A stretch of DNA of 64,000 bases from an uncultured Maribacter sp. (lineage in GTDB: Bacteria > Bacteroidota > Bacteroidia > Flavobacteriales > Flavobacteriaceae): NCBI RefSeq assembly GCF_947500405.1, contig NZ_CANMRY010000004.1:248001-312000 (forward strand). Reading direction: 5' to 3'. Below, piece by piece: positions 7,961 to 15,610 of this stretch. The notes beneath the pieces are model-generated. The model was not told the origin of the DNA, did no database searches, and worked only from the letters and a program-made list of their open reading frames with translations. How positions within the stretch are numbered: position 1 is the first letter of the stretch; each line of letters starts with the position of its first letter. A program made the position numbers and the translations under genes.

Positions 7961-7989
7961 TTGCATAAATAACTAAAAATGTAATTTTG
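7961..7989 (+). promoter_or_regulatory. Promoter of tdh-kbl
   Basis: TTG at 7961-7963 and TAATTTTG at 7982-7989, 18 bases apart, match the Bacteroidota -33/-7 consensus. The predicted start of transcription lies about 10-15 bases before the TTG start codon of tdh. Confidence 0.6.
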
Positions 7990-8007
7990 TGCTTTAAATA
8001 GTACCTA

Positions 8008-8967
8008 TTGAAAAAGGATAAAATATTAGTTACTGGAGCAGGCGGACAGTTAGGTACGGTTTTAGTAAAGGCATTGCAAGAACTTAAGGGCGTAGCTAAT
8101 GTAATTGCTACAGATTTGTATGTTAAACCAGAAAAAGAAAATGTATTACTTTCTTTAGATGCTACAAATAAAGTAGCAGTAGAGCAAATAATAGAAGAAT
8201 ATTCTATTACGCAAATTTACCATTTAGCAGCAATTTTATCTGCAAAGGGAGAAGAGCAACCCTTACAAACTTGGAATATTAATCTAAAATCGCTTTTTAC
8301 TATATTCGAAGCAGCACGTAAATACAGGGTAAGTAAGGTGTTTTTTCCAAGTTCTATTGCTGTTTTTGGCACTTCTGCTCCAAAATTTAATACACCGCAA
8401 GATTCTTGCTTAAATCCAACAACTGTTTATGGTATTAGTAAAGTTGCAGGAGAACAATGGGCAAATTACTATTTTACAAAATATGGTTTAGATGTTAGGT
8501 CTTTACGCTATCCTGGTATTATAGGGCATCAATCTTTACCAAGTGGAGGTACAACAGATTATGCAGTAGATATTTATCATAAAGCAGTACAAAGAAAACC
8601 TTTTGAGTGCTATTTAAAAAAGAATACCGCGTTGCCAATGATTTTTATGGCAGATGCCGTTAGGGCGACCTTAGAATTAATGGAAACACCTAAAAATCAA
8701 ATAAAAACAAGGACTTCTTACAATTTAAATGCATTGAGTTTTACACCAGAGCAGGTTGCGAAGTCTATTCAAAAATGGTATCCAAATTTTAAAATAACCT
8801 ATAAAGAGGATTATAGAGAGGCTATTGCGCAAAGTTGGTCATGTTCTATTCTAGACACCCAAGCACAAGAAGACTGGCATTGGGAGCCACATTATAGGCT
8901 AGATGATATTAGTAATGAGATGCTAACGGAATTAAAGAAAAAATATGATTTACATTCACAATTATAG
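8008..8967 (+). CDS. tdh: L-threonine 3-dehydrogenase, short-chain (SDR / NAD-epimerase) type
   Basis: It oxidises L-threonine with NAD+ to 2-amino-3-ketobutyrate in the cytosol. The 319-residue protein is an extended SDR: GAGGQLG Rossmann motif at residues 10-16, Ser115-Ser116 and YGISK (Tyr141, Lys145) catalytic residues, and a C-terminal substrate domain. Extended-SDR threonine dehydrogenases, unrelated to the zinc ADH-type E. coli enzyme, are known from Bacteroidota and animals. Translation starts at TTG 8008 (KKDKILVTG); no earlier in-frame ATG fits the promoter. kbl follows after 6 bases, forming the classical two-gene threonine-to-glycine pathway, and the divergent Lrp protein is the likely regulator. 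Substrate assignment rests mainly on the kbl pairing. Confidence 0.9.
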   Translation: MKKDKILVTGAGGQLGTVLVKALQELKGVANVIATDLYVKPEKENVLLSLDATNKVAVEQIIEEYSITQIYHLAAILSAKGEEQPLQTWNINLKSLFTIFEAARKYRVSKVFFPSSIAVFGTSAPKFNTPQDSCLNPTTVYGISKVAGEQWANYYFTKYGLDVRSLRYPGIIGHQSLPSGGTTDYAVDIYHKAVQRKPFECYLKKNTALPMIFMADAVRATLELMETPKNQIKTRTSYNLNALSFTPEQVAKSIQKWYPNFKITYKEDYREAIAQSWSCSILDTQAQEDWHWEPHYRLDDISNEMLTELKKKYDLHSQL

Positions 8968-8973
8968 AATACT

Positions 8974-10164
8974 ATGTACGGAAAAGTTAAAAACCAGCTT
9001 CAGACAGAATTACAGGAAATTGAAGATTCTGGTTTATATAAAAAAGAAAGGATAATTACGACCAAGCAAGGGGCAGAAATTAAAACTACTCTAGGAGAGC
9101 CTGTTTTAAATTTTTGTGCTAATAATTACTTGGGGTTATCCTCACATCCAGAAGTTATAGAGGCTGGTATAGATGCTATGCGCTCTCATGGTTTTGGATT
9201 GTCATCGGTACGTTTTATTTGTGGTACGCAAGATATTCATAAGGAGTTAGAGAAAAAGACGGCAGAATTTTTAGGGATGGAAGATTGTATACTCTATGCT
9301 GCTGCTTTTGATGCTAACGGCGGTGTTTTTGAGCCTTTATTAACGGCAGAAGATGCGGTAATTTCAGATGAACTAAACCATGCTAGTATTATAGATGGTA
9401 TACGATTGTGTAAAGCAGCTCGCCATAGATATAAAAATAACGATATGGCTTCTTTAGAGGAGCAATTAAAAGCGGTATCTGGAGCAAGAAGAAGGTTAAT
9501 TGTTACCGATGGTGTTTTTTCTATGGATGGTATAATTGCTAAGCTCGATGAAATTTGTGACCTAGCAGATAAGTATAATGCTATGGTGATGGTAGATGAA
9601 TGTCACGCCACAGGATTCATTGGGGAAACTGGAAGAGGAACCCATGAATATAAAAAAGTAATGGGCAGAATAGATATTATTACAGGAACCTACGGCAAAG
9701 CGCTTGGCGGTGCTTCTGGTGGGTTTACAGCAGCAAGAAAAGAGATTGTAGATATACTTAGGCAAAAATCTAGACCGTACTTGTTCTCTAATACACTGGC
9801 GCCAGCCATTGTTGGAGCATCTATTAAAGTTTTAGATAAAGTAAGTATAGACAATTCATTGATTTATAAATCTCAAGAAAATACCAAAAGGTTTAGAAGT
9901 GGAATGGAAAAAGCTGGTTTTACCATTACTCCTGGAGAGCATCCTATTGTTCCAATAATGCTTATGGATGCTAAGTTGGCACAGGAATTTGCATCAAAAT
10001 TATTAGGAGAAGGTATTTATGTTATAGCCTTTTTCTATCCTGTTGTACCAAAAGGAAAAGCACGAATTCGTGTTCAAATTTCCGCGATGCATACCACAGA
10101 ACAAATAGATAAAGCTATTGTAGCATTTATAAAAATAGGAAAAGAGCTAGGTGTAGTTGGCTAA
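8974..10164 (+). CDS. kbl: Glycine C-acetyltransferase (2-amino-3-ketobutyrate CoA ligase)
   Basis: This PLP enzyme cleaves 2-amino-3-ketobutyrate with CoA to glycine and acetyl-CoA. At 396 residues it has the usual family length. It shows the alpha-oxoamine synthase signatures [11 protein letters not shown] (about 46-56), VDECHATGF with Asp208 and His211, and the PLP Lys242 in [14 protein letters not shown]. The gene starts 6 bases after tdh and ends at a strong terminator, so tdh-kbl is a two-gene operon. Confidence 0.97.
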   Translation: MYGKVKNQLQTELQEIEDSGLYKKERIITTKQGAEIKTTLGEPVLNFCANNYLGLSSHPEVIEAGIDAMRSHGFGLSSVRFICGTQDIHKELEKKTAEFLGMEDCILYAAAFDANGGVFEPLLTAEDAVISDELNHASIIDGIRLCKAARHRYKNNDMASLEEQLKAVSGARRRLIVTDGVFSMDGIIAKLDEICDLADKYNAMVMVDECHATGFIGETGRGTHEYKKVMGRIDIITGTYGKALGGASGGFTAARKEIVDILRQKSRPYLFSNTLAPAIVGASIKVLDKVSIDNSLIYKSQENTKRFRSGMEKAGFTITPGEHPIVPIMLMDAKLAQEFASKLLGEGIYVIAFFYPVVPKGKARIRVQISAMHTTEQIDKAIVAFIKIGKELGVVG

Positions 10165-10186
10165 TTATGCACACTAGTTAAGAGAG

Positions 10187-10213
10187 CCGCAATTTTTAAT
10201 TGCGGTTTTTTTT
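10187..10213 (+). terminator. Terminator of tdh-kbl
   Basis: CCGCAATT-TTT-AATTGCGG forms an 8-bp perfect stem followed by eight T residues. Confidence 0.9.
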
Positions 10214-10348
10214 ATGCTTTAAAAAGAAAGTAAGTAGGAAAATAAAGTTAATTTTGTTAAATGTAATAAGGTGAAGCTAGTTTAATAAATATAGCTCTTT
10301 CTATTGGTATAAAAAGCCTTAGTGCAGTGTTTTATAAAAAAAATAAAA

Positions 10349-10984
10349 GTGAGTAATATAATAGATAGTTTAGAGTGGCGCTATGCGGTTAAAAAGTTTG
10401 ATGCTTTAAAGCGTATTAGCGATGAAAATATTGAGAAATTAAAGCAAGCATTTAACCTTACTGCTACTTCCTACGGTTTACAGCCAATAAAAATGGTAGT
10501 AGTAGATAATAAAAAAATACAGGAAAATTTAGTGCCACATTCTTTTAATCAGCCACAAGTGGGTCAAGCTTCTCATGTTTTAGTGCTTTGTGTTGAAAAA
10601 AGTGAAATGAAAAATACGGTTGCTTCATATTTTCATAAAGTACAAGATGTTCGTGGTACTAGTGATGAAATTATAGCACCTTATAAAAAAATGATGCTTA
10701 CTTCTTTTGAAAACAAAAAAGAAGAAGAAATTTTTATTTGGTCTAAACATCAAGCGTATATAGCTTTAGGTAACTTAATGACTGTTTGTGCTATAGAGAA
10801 AATAGATTCTTGTCCTATGGAAGGATTTATTTCGCAAGGTTATAAAGATGTTTTGGGCTTAGAAGCACTAAGTTTAGAACCAGTATTAGTACTGCCAATA
10901 GGAATAAGAGCAGAGGATGATATGTTTGCAGATTTTAAAAAAGTAAGAAAAGAAGTGTCGGAATCTGTGATTTCTATTAAGTAG
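10349..10984 (+). CDS. Nitroreductase-family NAD(P)H:FMN oxidoreductase
   Basis: The 211-residue flavoprotein matches NfnB/NfsB-type nitroreductases: WRYAVKKFD at the N-terminus (FMN phosphate contact), LTATSYGLQPIKMVVV, HQAYIALGNLMTVCAIEKIDSCPMEGF, and a C-terminal PIGIRAEDD. It probably reduces quinones or nitroaromatics. GTG at 10349 (SNIIDSLEWRYAVKKFD) is preferred because it matches the family N-terminus. An ATG at 10322 would add nine residues rich in Lys and Ile that the family lacks. Stands alone between the kbl terminator and the DegT-family gene. Confidence 0.9.
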   Translation: MSNIIDSLEWRYAVKKFDALKRISDENIEKLKQAFNLTATSYGLQPIKMVVVDNKKIQENLVPHSFNQPQVGQASHVLVLCVEKSEMKNTVASYFHKVQDVRGTSDEIIAPYKKMMLTSFENKKEEEIFIWSKHQAYIALGNLMTVCAIEKIDSCPMEGFISQGYKDVLGLEALSLEPVLVLPIGIRAEDDMFADFKKVRKEVSESVISIK

Positions 10985-11101
10985 GTTAGGAGTTCTGAGT
11001 TTATAAAGAATATAGAAAATAGAGTAAAGAGTTTATATTATTAAGTAGGGTTTTTTAATTTTTATAATCGCTAAAAGCTAATAACCAACGAACATAACAG
11101 T

Positions 11102-12298
11102 ATGCCAGGATTTGAATTATTTGGAGAAGAAGAAAAGAAACAAGTAAATGATGTTTTAGAAACTGGGGTTTTAATGCGCTATGGTTTTGATGGTATGCGT
11201 AATGGACAATGGAAAGCAAAAGAGTTTGAGAGCGCTTTGTCTAAAAGGATGCAGTCTAAATATACACAACTAGTGAGTAGCGGTACGGCTGCTCTTACAG
11301 TAGCTTTAGCAAGTGCGGGGGTTGGTGCTGGTGATGAAGTATTAATGCCAACATTTACTTTTGTTGCAAGTTTTGAGTCTATTTTGGCATTAGGAGCTGT
11401 TCCTATTTTGGTAGATGTAGATGCTACATTGACTCTTAATCCAGCTGCTGTAGAAAAAGCAATAACTCCAAGAACTAAAGTTGTTATGCCAGTACATATG
11501 TGCGGTTCTATGGCAGATTTAAAAGCGTTAAAAGCTATTTGTGACAAGCATAATTTGTTGTTGCTAGAAGATGCTTGTCAAGCAATTGGCGGAACCTTTG
11601 AAGGGAAACCACTTGGGAGTTATGGGGATTTAGGTTGTTTCTCTTTCGATTTTGTAAAGACAATAACAAGTGGAGAAGGTGGGGCAGTAGTTACAAATAA
11701 TGAAAAGTATTATATTAATGCAGACCATTACTCAGACCATGGGCACGACCATGTTGGGAAGGATAGGGGTGCAGAAGCGCATCCGTTTTTAGGATATAAC
11801 TATCGTATTTCAGAATTGCATGCAGCTGTTGGAATAGCACAATTAAAGCGTTTAGATGCTTTTTTAGAAAAACAAGAACAATATTATACTATAATTAAAG
11901 ATGCATTAGCTACAATACCAGAAATAGTTTTTAGAGAAGTACCGGAAGGAGGAGTAGAAAATTATTCGTTTCTAAGTTTCTTTTTACCAACACAAGAACT
12001 AGCAGAAAAAGCACATAAGACTTTAGGGGAAGAGGGTGTAGATGCTTGTTTTTATTGGTTTCATAATAATTGGCATTATTATAGAAAATGGGAACATTTA
12101 ACAAACCAAACCTCTTTAGGGAAATTACCAAAAGAAGTACAGGAGCAATTGCCAGATTATGCAAAATCAGATTTTTCTTTATCAGATAAGTGGGTGGGTA
12201 GAAATGTTTCTTCTTTAATTAAACTTTCTTGGACAACTGAAGAAGTAAAAGAAAGAGCAAGGAAAATGGTTAAAGCCTTAAAAAGTATTTTAGAATAA
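11102..12298 (+). CDS. DegT/DnrJ/EryC1/StrS-family PLP aminotransferase
   Basis: This 398-residue aminotransferase belongs to the sugar-aminotransferase fold. It shows SSGTAALTVAL (59-69) for PLP phosphate binding, Asp157 in LLEDACQAIGG, and the PLP lysine at K186 in CFSFDFVKTITSGEGG. In sugar aminotransferases the Lys is usually in SFxPxKxL; the variant here points to a divergent subgroup. The His-rich stretch HYSDHGHDHVGKDRG (208-222) is also unusual. No nucleotide-sugar genes are adjacent, so a role in surface polysaccharide synthesis is not supported by context and the substrate is unknown. It ends 4 bases before the convergent ribBA stop. Confidence 0.88.
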   Translation: MPGFELFGEEEKKQVNDVLETGVLMRYGFDGMRNGQWKAKEFESALSKRMQSKYTQLVSSGTAALTVALASAGVGAGDEVLMPTFTFVASFESILALGAVPILVDVDATLTLNPAAVEKAITPRTKVVMPVHMCGSMADLKALKAICDKHNLLLLEDACQAIGGTFEGKPLGSYGDLGCFSFDFVKTITSGEGGAVVTNNEKYYINADHYSDHGHDHVGKDRGAEAHPFLGYNYRISELHAAVGIAQLKRLDAFLEKQEQYYTIIKDALATIPEIVFREVPEGGVENYSFLSFFLPTQELAEKAHKTLGEEGVDACFYWFHNNWHYYRKWEHLTNQTSLGKLPKEVQEQLPDYAKSDFSLSDKWVGRNVSSLIKLSWTTEEVKERARKMVKALKSILE

Positions 12299-12302
12299 GG
12301 TT

Positions 12303-13439
12303 TTAGTAATTTACGTATTCTACTATTTCTAGGCCGTAACCTATTATACCAACTCTTTTTGTTGCAGCACTATTGGTTAATAAACGCAATTTAGAAATAT
12401 CTAAGTTGTGTAAAATTTGTGCGCCAATTCCAAAATCTCTAGAATCCATTTCAATAAGAGGAGCTTTAAAAACGCCTTGTTTTTGTAGTTCTTTTAAATC
12501 TATTAAGCGAGACAATAGATTCATAGATTCTAAATCTTGATTTATAAAGATTATAGCGCCTTTTTTTTCTTTATTTATGGCATTAAACATTAACTCTAAC
12601 TTTTTGTTGGGATTACTAGTTAGTGTTCCTAGTATATCATTATTTACTAAGTTAGAGTGTATTCTGGTAAGTACTTTCTCGTTTTTAGACCAATTTCCTT
12701 TAGTTAAAGCAATATGAACATTATTATTAGTAGTTTGTCTATAGGCACGTAATCTAAAATCTCCAAAACGGGTGGTTATAGTAAAATCATTCTCTTTAGT
12801 AATTAAACTGTCGTGCTCCATACGGTAGGCAACTAAGTCTTCTATAGAAACAATTTTTAAATTGAACTTTTTAGCAACATCCATTAGTTGTGGAAGTCTT
12901 GCCATAGAGCCATCTTCATTCATTATTTCTACAATAATTCCAGCAGGTTTTAGACCAGCAAGTCTTGCAAAATCTATAGCGGCTTCTGTATGCCCTGTTC
13001 TTCTTAAAACACCACCTTCTTTAGCTACTAATGGAAAAATATGTCCTGGTCTAGCTAAATCATGTGGTTTGGTATCTTTTTTAGTTAAAGCAATAACTGT
13101 TTTAGAACGATCGCTAGCAGAAATACCTGTAGTGACTCCCTCTCCACGTAAATCTACGGAGACAGTAAAAGCAGTTTCCATAGGGTCTGTATTATTAGAT
13201 ACCATCATGTGTAATCCAAGCTCAGAACAACGTCCTTCTGTTAGTGGTGCACAGATTAAACCTCTACCATGCGATGCCATAAAGTTAACGGTCTCTGGGG
13301 TGGCCAATTCTGCTGCAGCTAAAAAATCACCTTCATTCTCACGGTTTTCATCATCTACAACAATTATAACTTTCCCTTTTCTAATATCTTCAATAGCTTC
13401 TTCTATCGTATCTAGTTGTATGTTATTTTCCTTTGTCAT
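12303..13439 (-). CDS. ribB: 3,4-dihydroxy-2-butanone-4-phosphate synthase with a degenerate GTP cyclohydrolase II domain (RibBA-like)
   Basis: The N-terminal domain (about 1-207) is a complete RibB: DENRENEGD (30-38), SHGRGLICAPL, HxGHTEAAIDFARLAG. It converts ribulose-5-phosphate to the four-carbon riboflavin precursor. The C-terminal domain (about 215-378) aligns with GTP cyclohydrolase II but has lost its zinc cysteines: RIHSN-LVNNDILGTLTSN replaces the family pattern with three Cys. The RQEGRGIGL loop has become NQDLESMNLL (300-309). GTP cyclohydrolase activity is therefore unlikely and a separate RibA is expected elsewhere. The ATG overlaps the stop of the lptF/G-like gene (TAATG), indicating cotranscription. 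Confidence 0.95.
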   Translation of the reverse strand: MTKENNIQLDTIEEAIEDIRKGKVIIVVDDENRENEGDFLAAAELATPETVNFMASHGRGLICAPLTEGRCSELGLHMMVSNNTDPMETAFTVSVDLRGEGVTTGISASDRSKTVIALTKKDTKPHDLARPGHIFPLVAKEGGVLRRTGHTEAAIDFARLAGLKPAGIIVEIMNEDGSMARLPQLMDVAKKFNLKIVSIEDLVAYRMEHDSLITKENDFTITTRFGDFRLRAYRQTTNNNVHIALTKGNWSKNEKVLTRIHSNLVNNDILGTLTSNPNKKLELMFNAINKEKKGAIIFINQDLESMNLLSRLIDLKELQKQGVFKAPLIEMDSRDFGIGAQILHNLDISKLRLLTNSAATKRVGIIGYGLEIVEYVNY

Positions 13440-14953
13440 TATTCAGAAACTAATTTTTGTTTTTTTTTGGGAATTATTCTTTTAAAGAAATCTATAATAA
13501 TACCGCCTATATTGAGCATGCCTTTATCTGCTGTAGCTCTTCTTGTTAAAAATACGCCTAGAGGAAGCATTATTAAAGTAGATAGCCAAGCCCCTAAAAT
13601 TGGGTGAATATTACCTTCCTTAGCATAGTTTCCAGCAAAAACCCCTATAAAGTAATATACTAGAAATAATACTATTGCAATTACCATAGGTAAGCCTAAA
13701 CCTCCTTTTCGTATTATAGCGCCTAGTGGTGCGCCAACAAAGAAAAGTATAATACAGGAGAATGCTAGTGCAAACTTTTTGTGTAGGGATAGTATGTGAA
13801 GGTTGTATATTTTATAGCGTTTTTCTAATTCTTGTTTTTTACCTCTAATAGTATTTAAAATATTATTGGTATTGTTTTTTGCAGAAATTAGTATTTGTAA
13901 TTGTTGCCTATCATCAAATAAATCTATAGTATTAAAATCATTTGCAGTTATATCTATTTTCGGGATAATAGAAGTGGTATCTTTTATATTATTTAAAAAT
14001 TGCTCTTTTTCTATTTTATTTGGAGTTGTTGGTATTTTTTTTGGCTTTATTTTAGAGAAAACTCCCATTCTATTGGAAATATTTTTAGAAAACGCTTTAA
14101 CAATTCTAAAGTTATCTTTCTTTAAAGAGTCTATATCTTTATTTAATCTAGAAACGTTTTTCATTTTATCGGTACTAACATCTCTATCGGCTTCTAAATC
14201 GTCATTATTTAATTCTGGCACCTCCATATTCATAGTGTAGGTGTCAAAATTAGCTTTGGCAAAAGGGTATTTTAGTTTTTTGTTATTCTTTTTGGCTTGT
14301 ACATCTTCATAATAATGTCCATCGGTAAGTACTAGCTGTATTATTTCGGACTCTTTACTACTAATTAATTCTCCTTTTTTTGCTTTTATTACGGTACTAT
14401 TGATGTTTAATTTTGTTTTTTTATGAATGATTACATTTTTTAGAAACTTGTCGTTTTCTCCAGATTTTTCGTCTACTTTAATGCTCATCCCTTCAAAATC
14501 ACTAAATACTCCTTCGGCAATAATTGCAGCAGGTTTAACTTGTGCTATATTTTTTCTGAGATTATATATTTTTCTTTGAGATGCAGGTATTACGCTATTG
14601 GCAAAAAAGAAAGTAACAATGCCAAGAATACTTACAAAAACAATTAAGCTAAGCATAGCTCTTTCTAGCGATATACCAGATGCTTTCATTGCAGCAAATT
14701 CATAATTTTCTGCAAACGTTCCAAAGGTTAATATAGAAGAAAGTAATACGGTAAGCGGTAATACCTTTTCTGTTAAATCTGGCATTAGGTATAGTAAGAA
14801 TTTGCCAATAATAACAATGTCTAACCCTTTACCAGCAAAATCGTCTATAAACAACCAAATCGTTTGAAATATGAAGATAAACATCAATATTATAAACGAA
14901 CTGACAAAATTGGAGGTGAACCTGGATAGTATATATCGGTCTAGAATTCTCAA
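13439..14953 (-). CDS. LptF/LptG-family permease (YjgP/YjgQ)
   Basis: This 504-residue inner-membrane protein belongs to the LptB2FG lipopolysaccharide exporter. Three membrane helices lie in the first about 115 residues (FVSSFIILMFIFIFQTIWLF; FLLYLMPDLTEKVLPLTVLL; MLSLIVFVSILGIVTFFFA). A large periplasmic beta-jellyroll region follows (about 120-380), then three C-terminal helices. The coupling-helix region FGTFAENYEFAAMKASGISLERAM is typical. The protein is longer than E. coli LptF/G because of a charged insert around residues 230-330. It lies 5 bases after the lolA-like gene, so it is coupled to envelope lipid/lipoprotein export. Confidence 0.93.
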   Translation of the reverse strand: MRILDRYILSRFTSNFVSSFIILMFIFIFQTIWLFIDDFAGKGLDIVIIGKFLLYLMPDLTEKVLPLTVLLSSILTFGTFAENYEFAAMKASGISLERAMLSLIVFVSILGIVTFFFANSVIPASQRKIYNLRKNIAQVKPAAIIAEGVFSDFEGMSIKVDEKSGENDKFLKNVIIHKKTKLNINSTVIKAKKGELISSKESEIIQLVLTDGHYYEDVQAKKNNKKLKYPFAKANFDTYTMNMEVPELNNDDLEADRDVSTDKMKNVSRLNKDIDSLKKDNFRIVKAFSKNISNRMGVFSKIKPKKIPTTPNKIEKEQFLNNIKDTTSIIPKIDITANDFNTIDLFDDRQQLQILISAKNNTNNILNTIRGKKQELEKRYKIYNLHILSLHKKFALAFSCIILFFVGAPLGAIIRKGGLGLPMVIAIVLFLVYYFIGVFAGNYAKEGNIHPILGAWLSTLIMLPLGVFLTRRATADKGMLNIGGIIIDFFKRIIPKKKQKLVSE

Positions 14954-14958
14954 TTGCT

Positions 14959-15603
14959 CTAATTTCTTATAATGTAGTACCCGTCATTCTTGTACTTACT
15001 TTCGTCAAAAGTAAATAAGGTTTTTGATAAAGGCTGGTCTGTTTTAAAAGAATTAACAGTAATTGTAGTTTTGGTACTGTTTTTTCCTGTTTCTATAATC
15101 TTATAAATGTTTTTAGTGCCTACATCTATCCCTATTAATATAGATTGTATTTCCGTATTTGTTTCTATCGGAGTAACTTTTACGAATTGTATTTTACGTC
15201 CTTGAACGTTTTGTAAAATATCCCAATCATAGGTATGTCCTGTTTTGTAAAAAGTTAGCATTTTAGAAGGAGTAACGGTATTTTCCTCTTCTGATTTGTT
15301 TTCTATAGTTACTTCTTCATTTTCGGGAACAACTGTGTAAACTTTAGAACCATCAAAAAGTTGTTTAGCGCCTAAATAGTTAAAAAGGTACTTGTCTCCT
15401 TGTATAGTTACATTTCCTTTAGTTTCTTGGTTAATGCCAGCTTCAGAATTGTGCAACGCTATTTTAAAGTCTACATAAATGTTTTTATAACTTTTTACAT
15501 TAGTATATACTTGGTCTAAAAGTGTTTTTGCTTTTTGAGAGTTTTGTGCAATTGCAAAATTAGTTGCAAATAAAATTAGGCATGCTATATATATCTTCTT
15601 CAT
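14959..15603 (-). CDS. LolA-like outer-membrane lipoprotein carrier protein
   Basis: This periplasmic protein has 214 residues counting from MKKIYIACLILFATNFAIAQ, a clear Sec signal peptide. The rest reads as the LolA/LolB half-barrel fold: AKTLLDQVYTNVKSYKNIYVDF, KGNVTIQGDKYLFNY, FDGSKVYTVVPENEEV. It should carry lipoproteins to the outer membrane. An ATG at 15624 would add seven basic residues and overlap the ftsK stop by 14 bases; the start at 15603 gives the better signal peptide. Placement between ftsK and lptF/G suggests one envelope transcript. Confidence 0.9.
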   Translation of the reverse strand: MKKIYIACLILFATNFAIAQNSQKAKTLLDQVYTNVKSYKNIYVDFKIALHNSEAGINQETKGNVTIQGDKYLFNYLGAKQLFDGSKVYTVVPENEEVTIENKSEEENTVTPSKMLTFYKTGHTYDWDILQNVQGRKIQFVKVTPIETNTEIQSILIGIDVGTKNIYKIIETGKNSTKTTITVNSFKTDQPLSKTLFTFDESKYKNDGYYIIRN

Positions 15604-15610
15604 TATAATT

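Noticed and set aside
11179..11547. 122-codon ORF antisense to the DegT-family gene
   Set aside because: Shadow frame within a conserved enzyme.
12862..13485. 207-codon ORF antisense to ribBA
   Set aside because: Opposite-strand shadow of a well-supported gene; composition shows no protein signature.
13440..13520. FMN riboswitch near ribBA
   Set aside because: ribBA follows lptF/G with a one-base overlap, leaving no leader, and no RFN-type conserved stems were visible.
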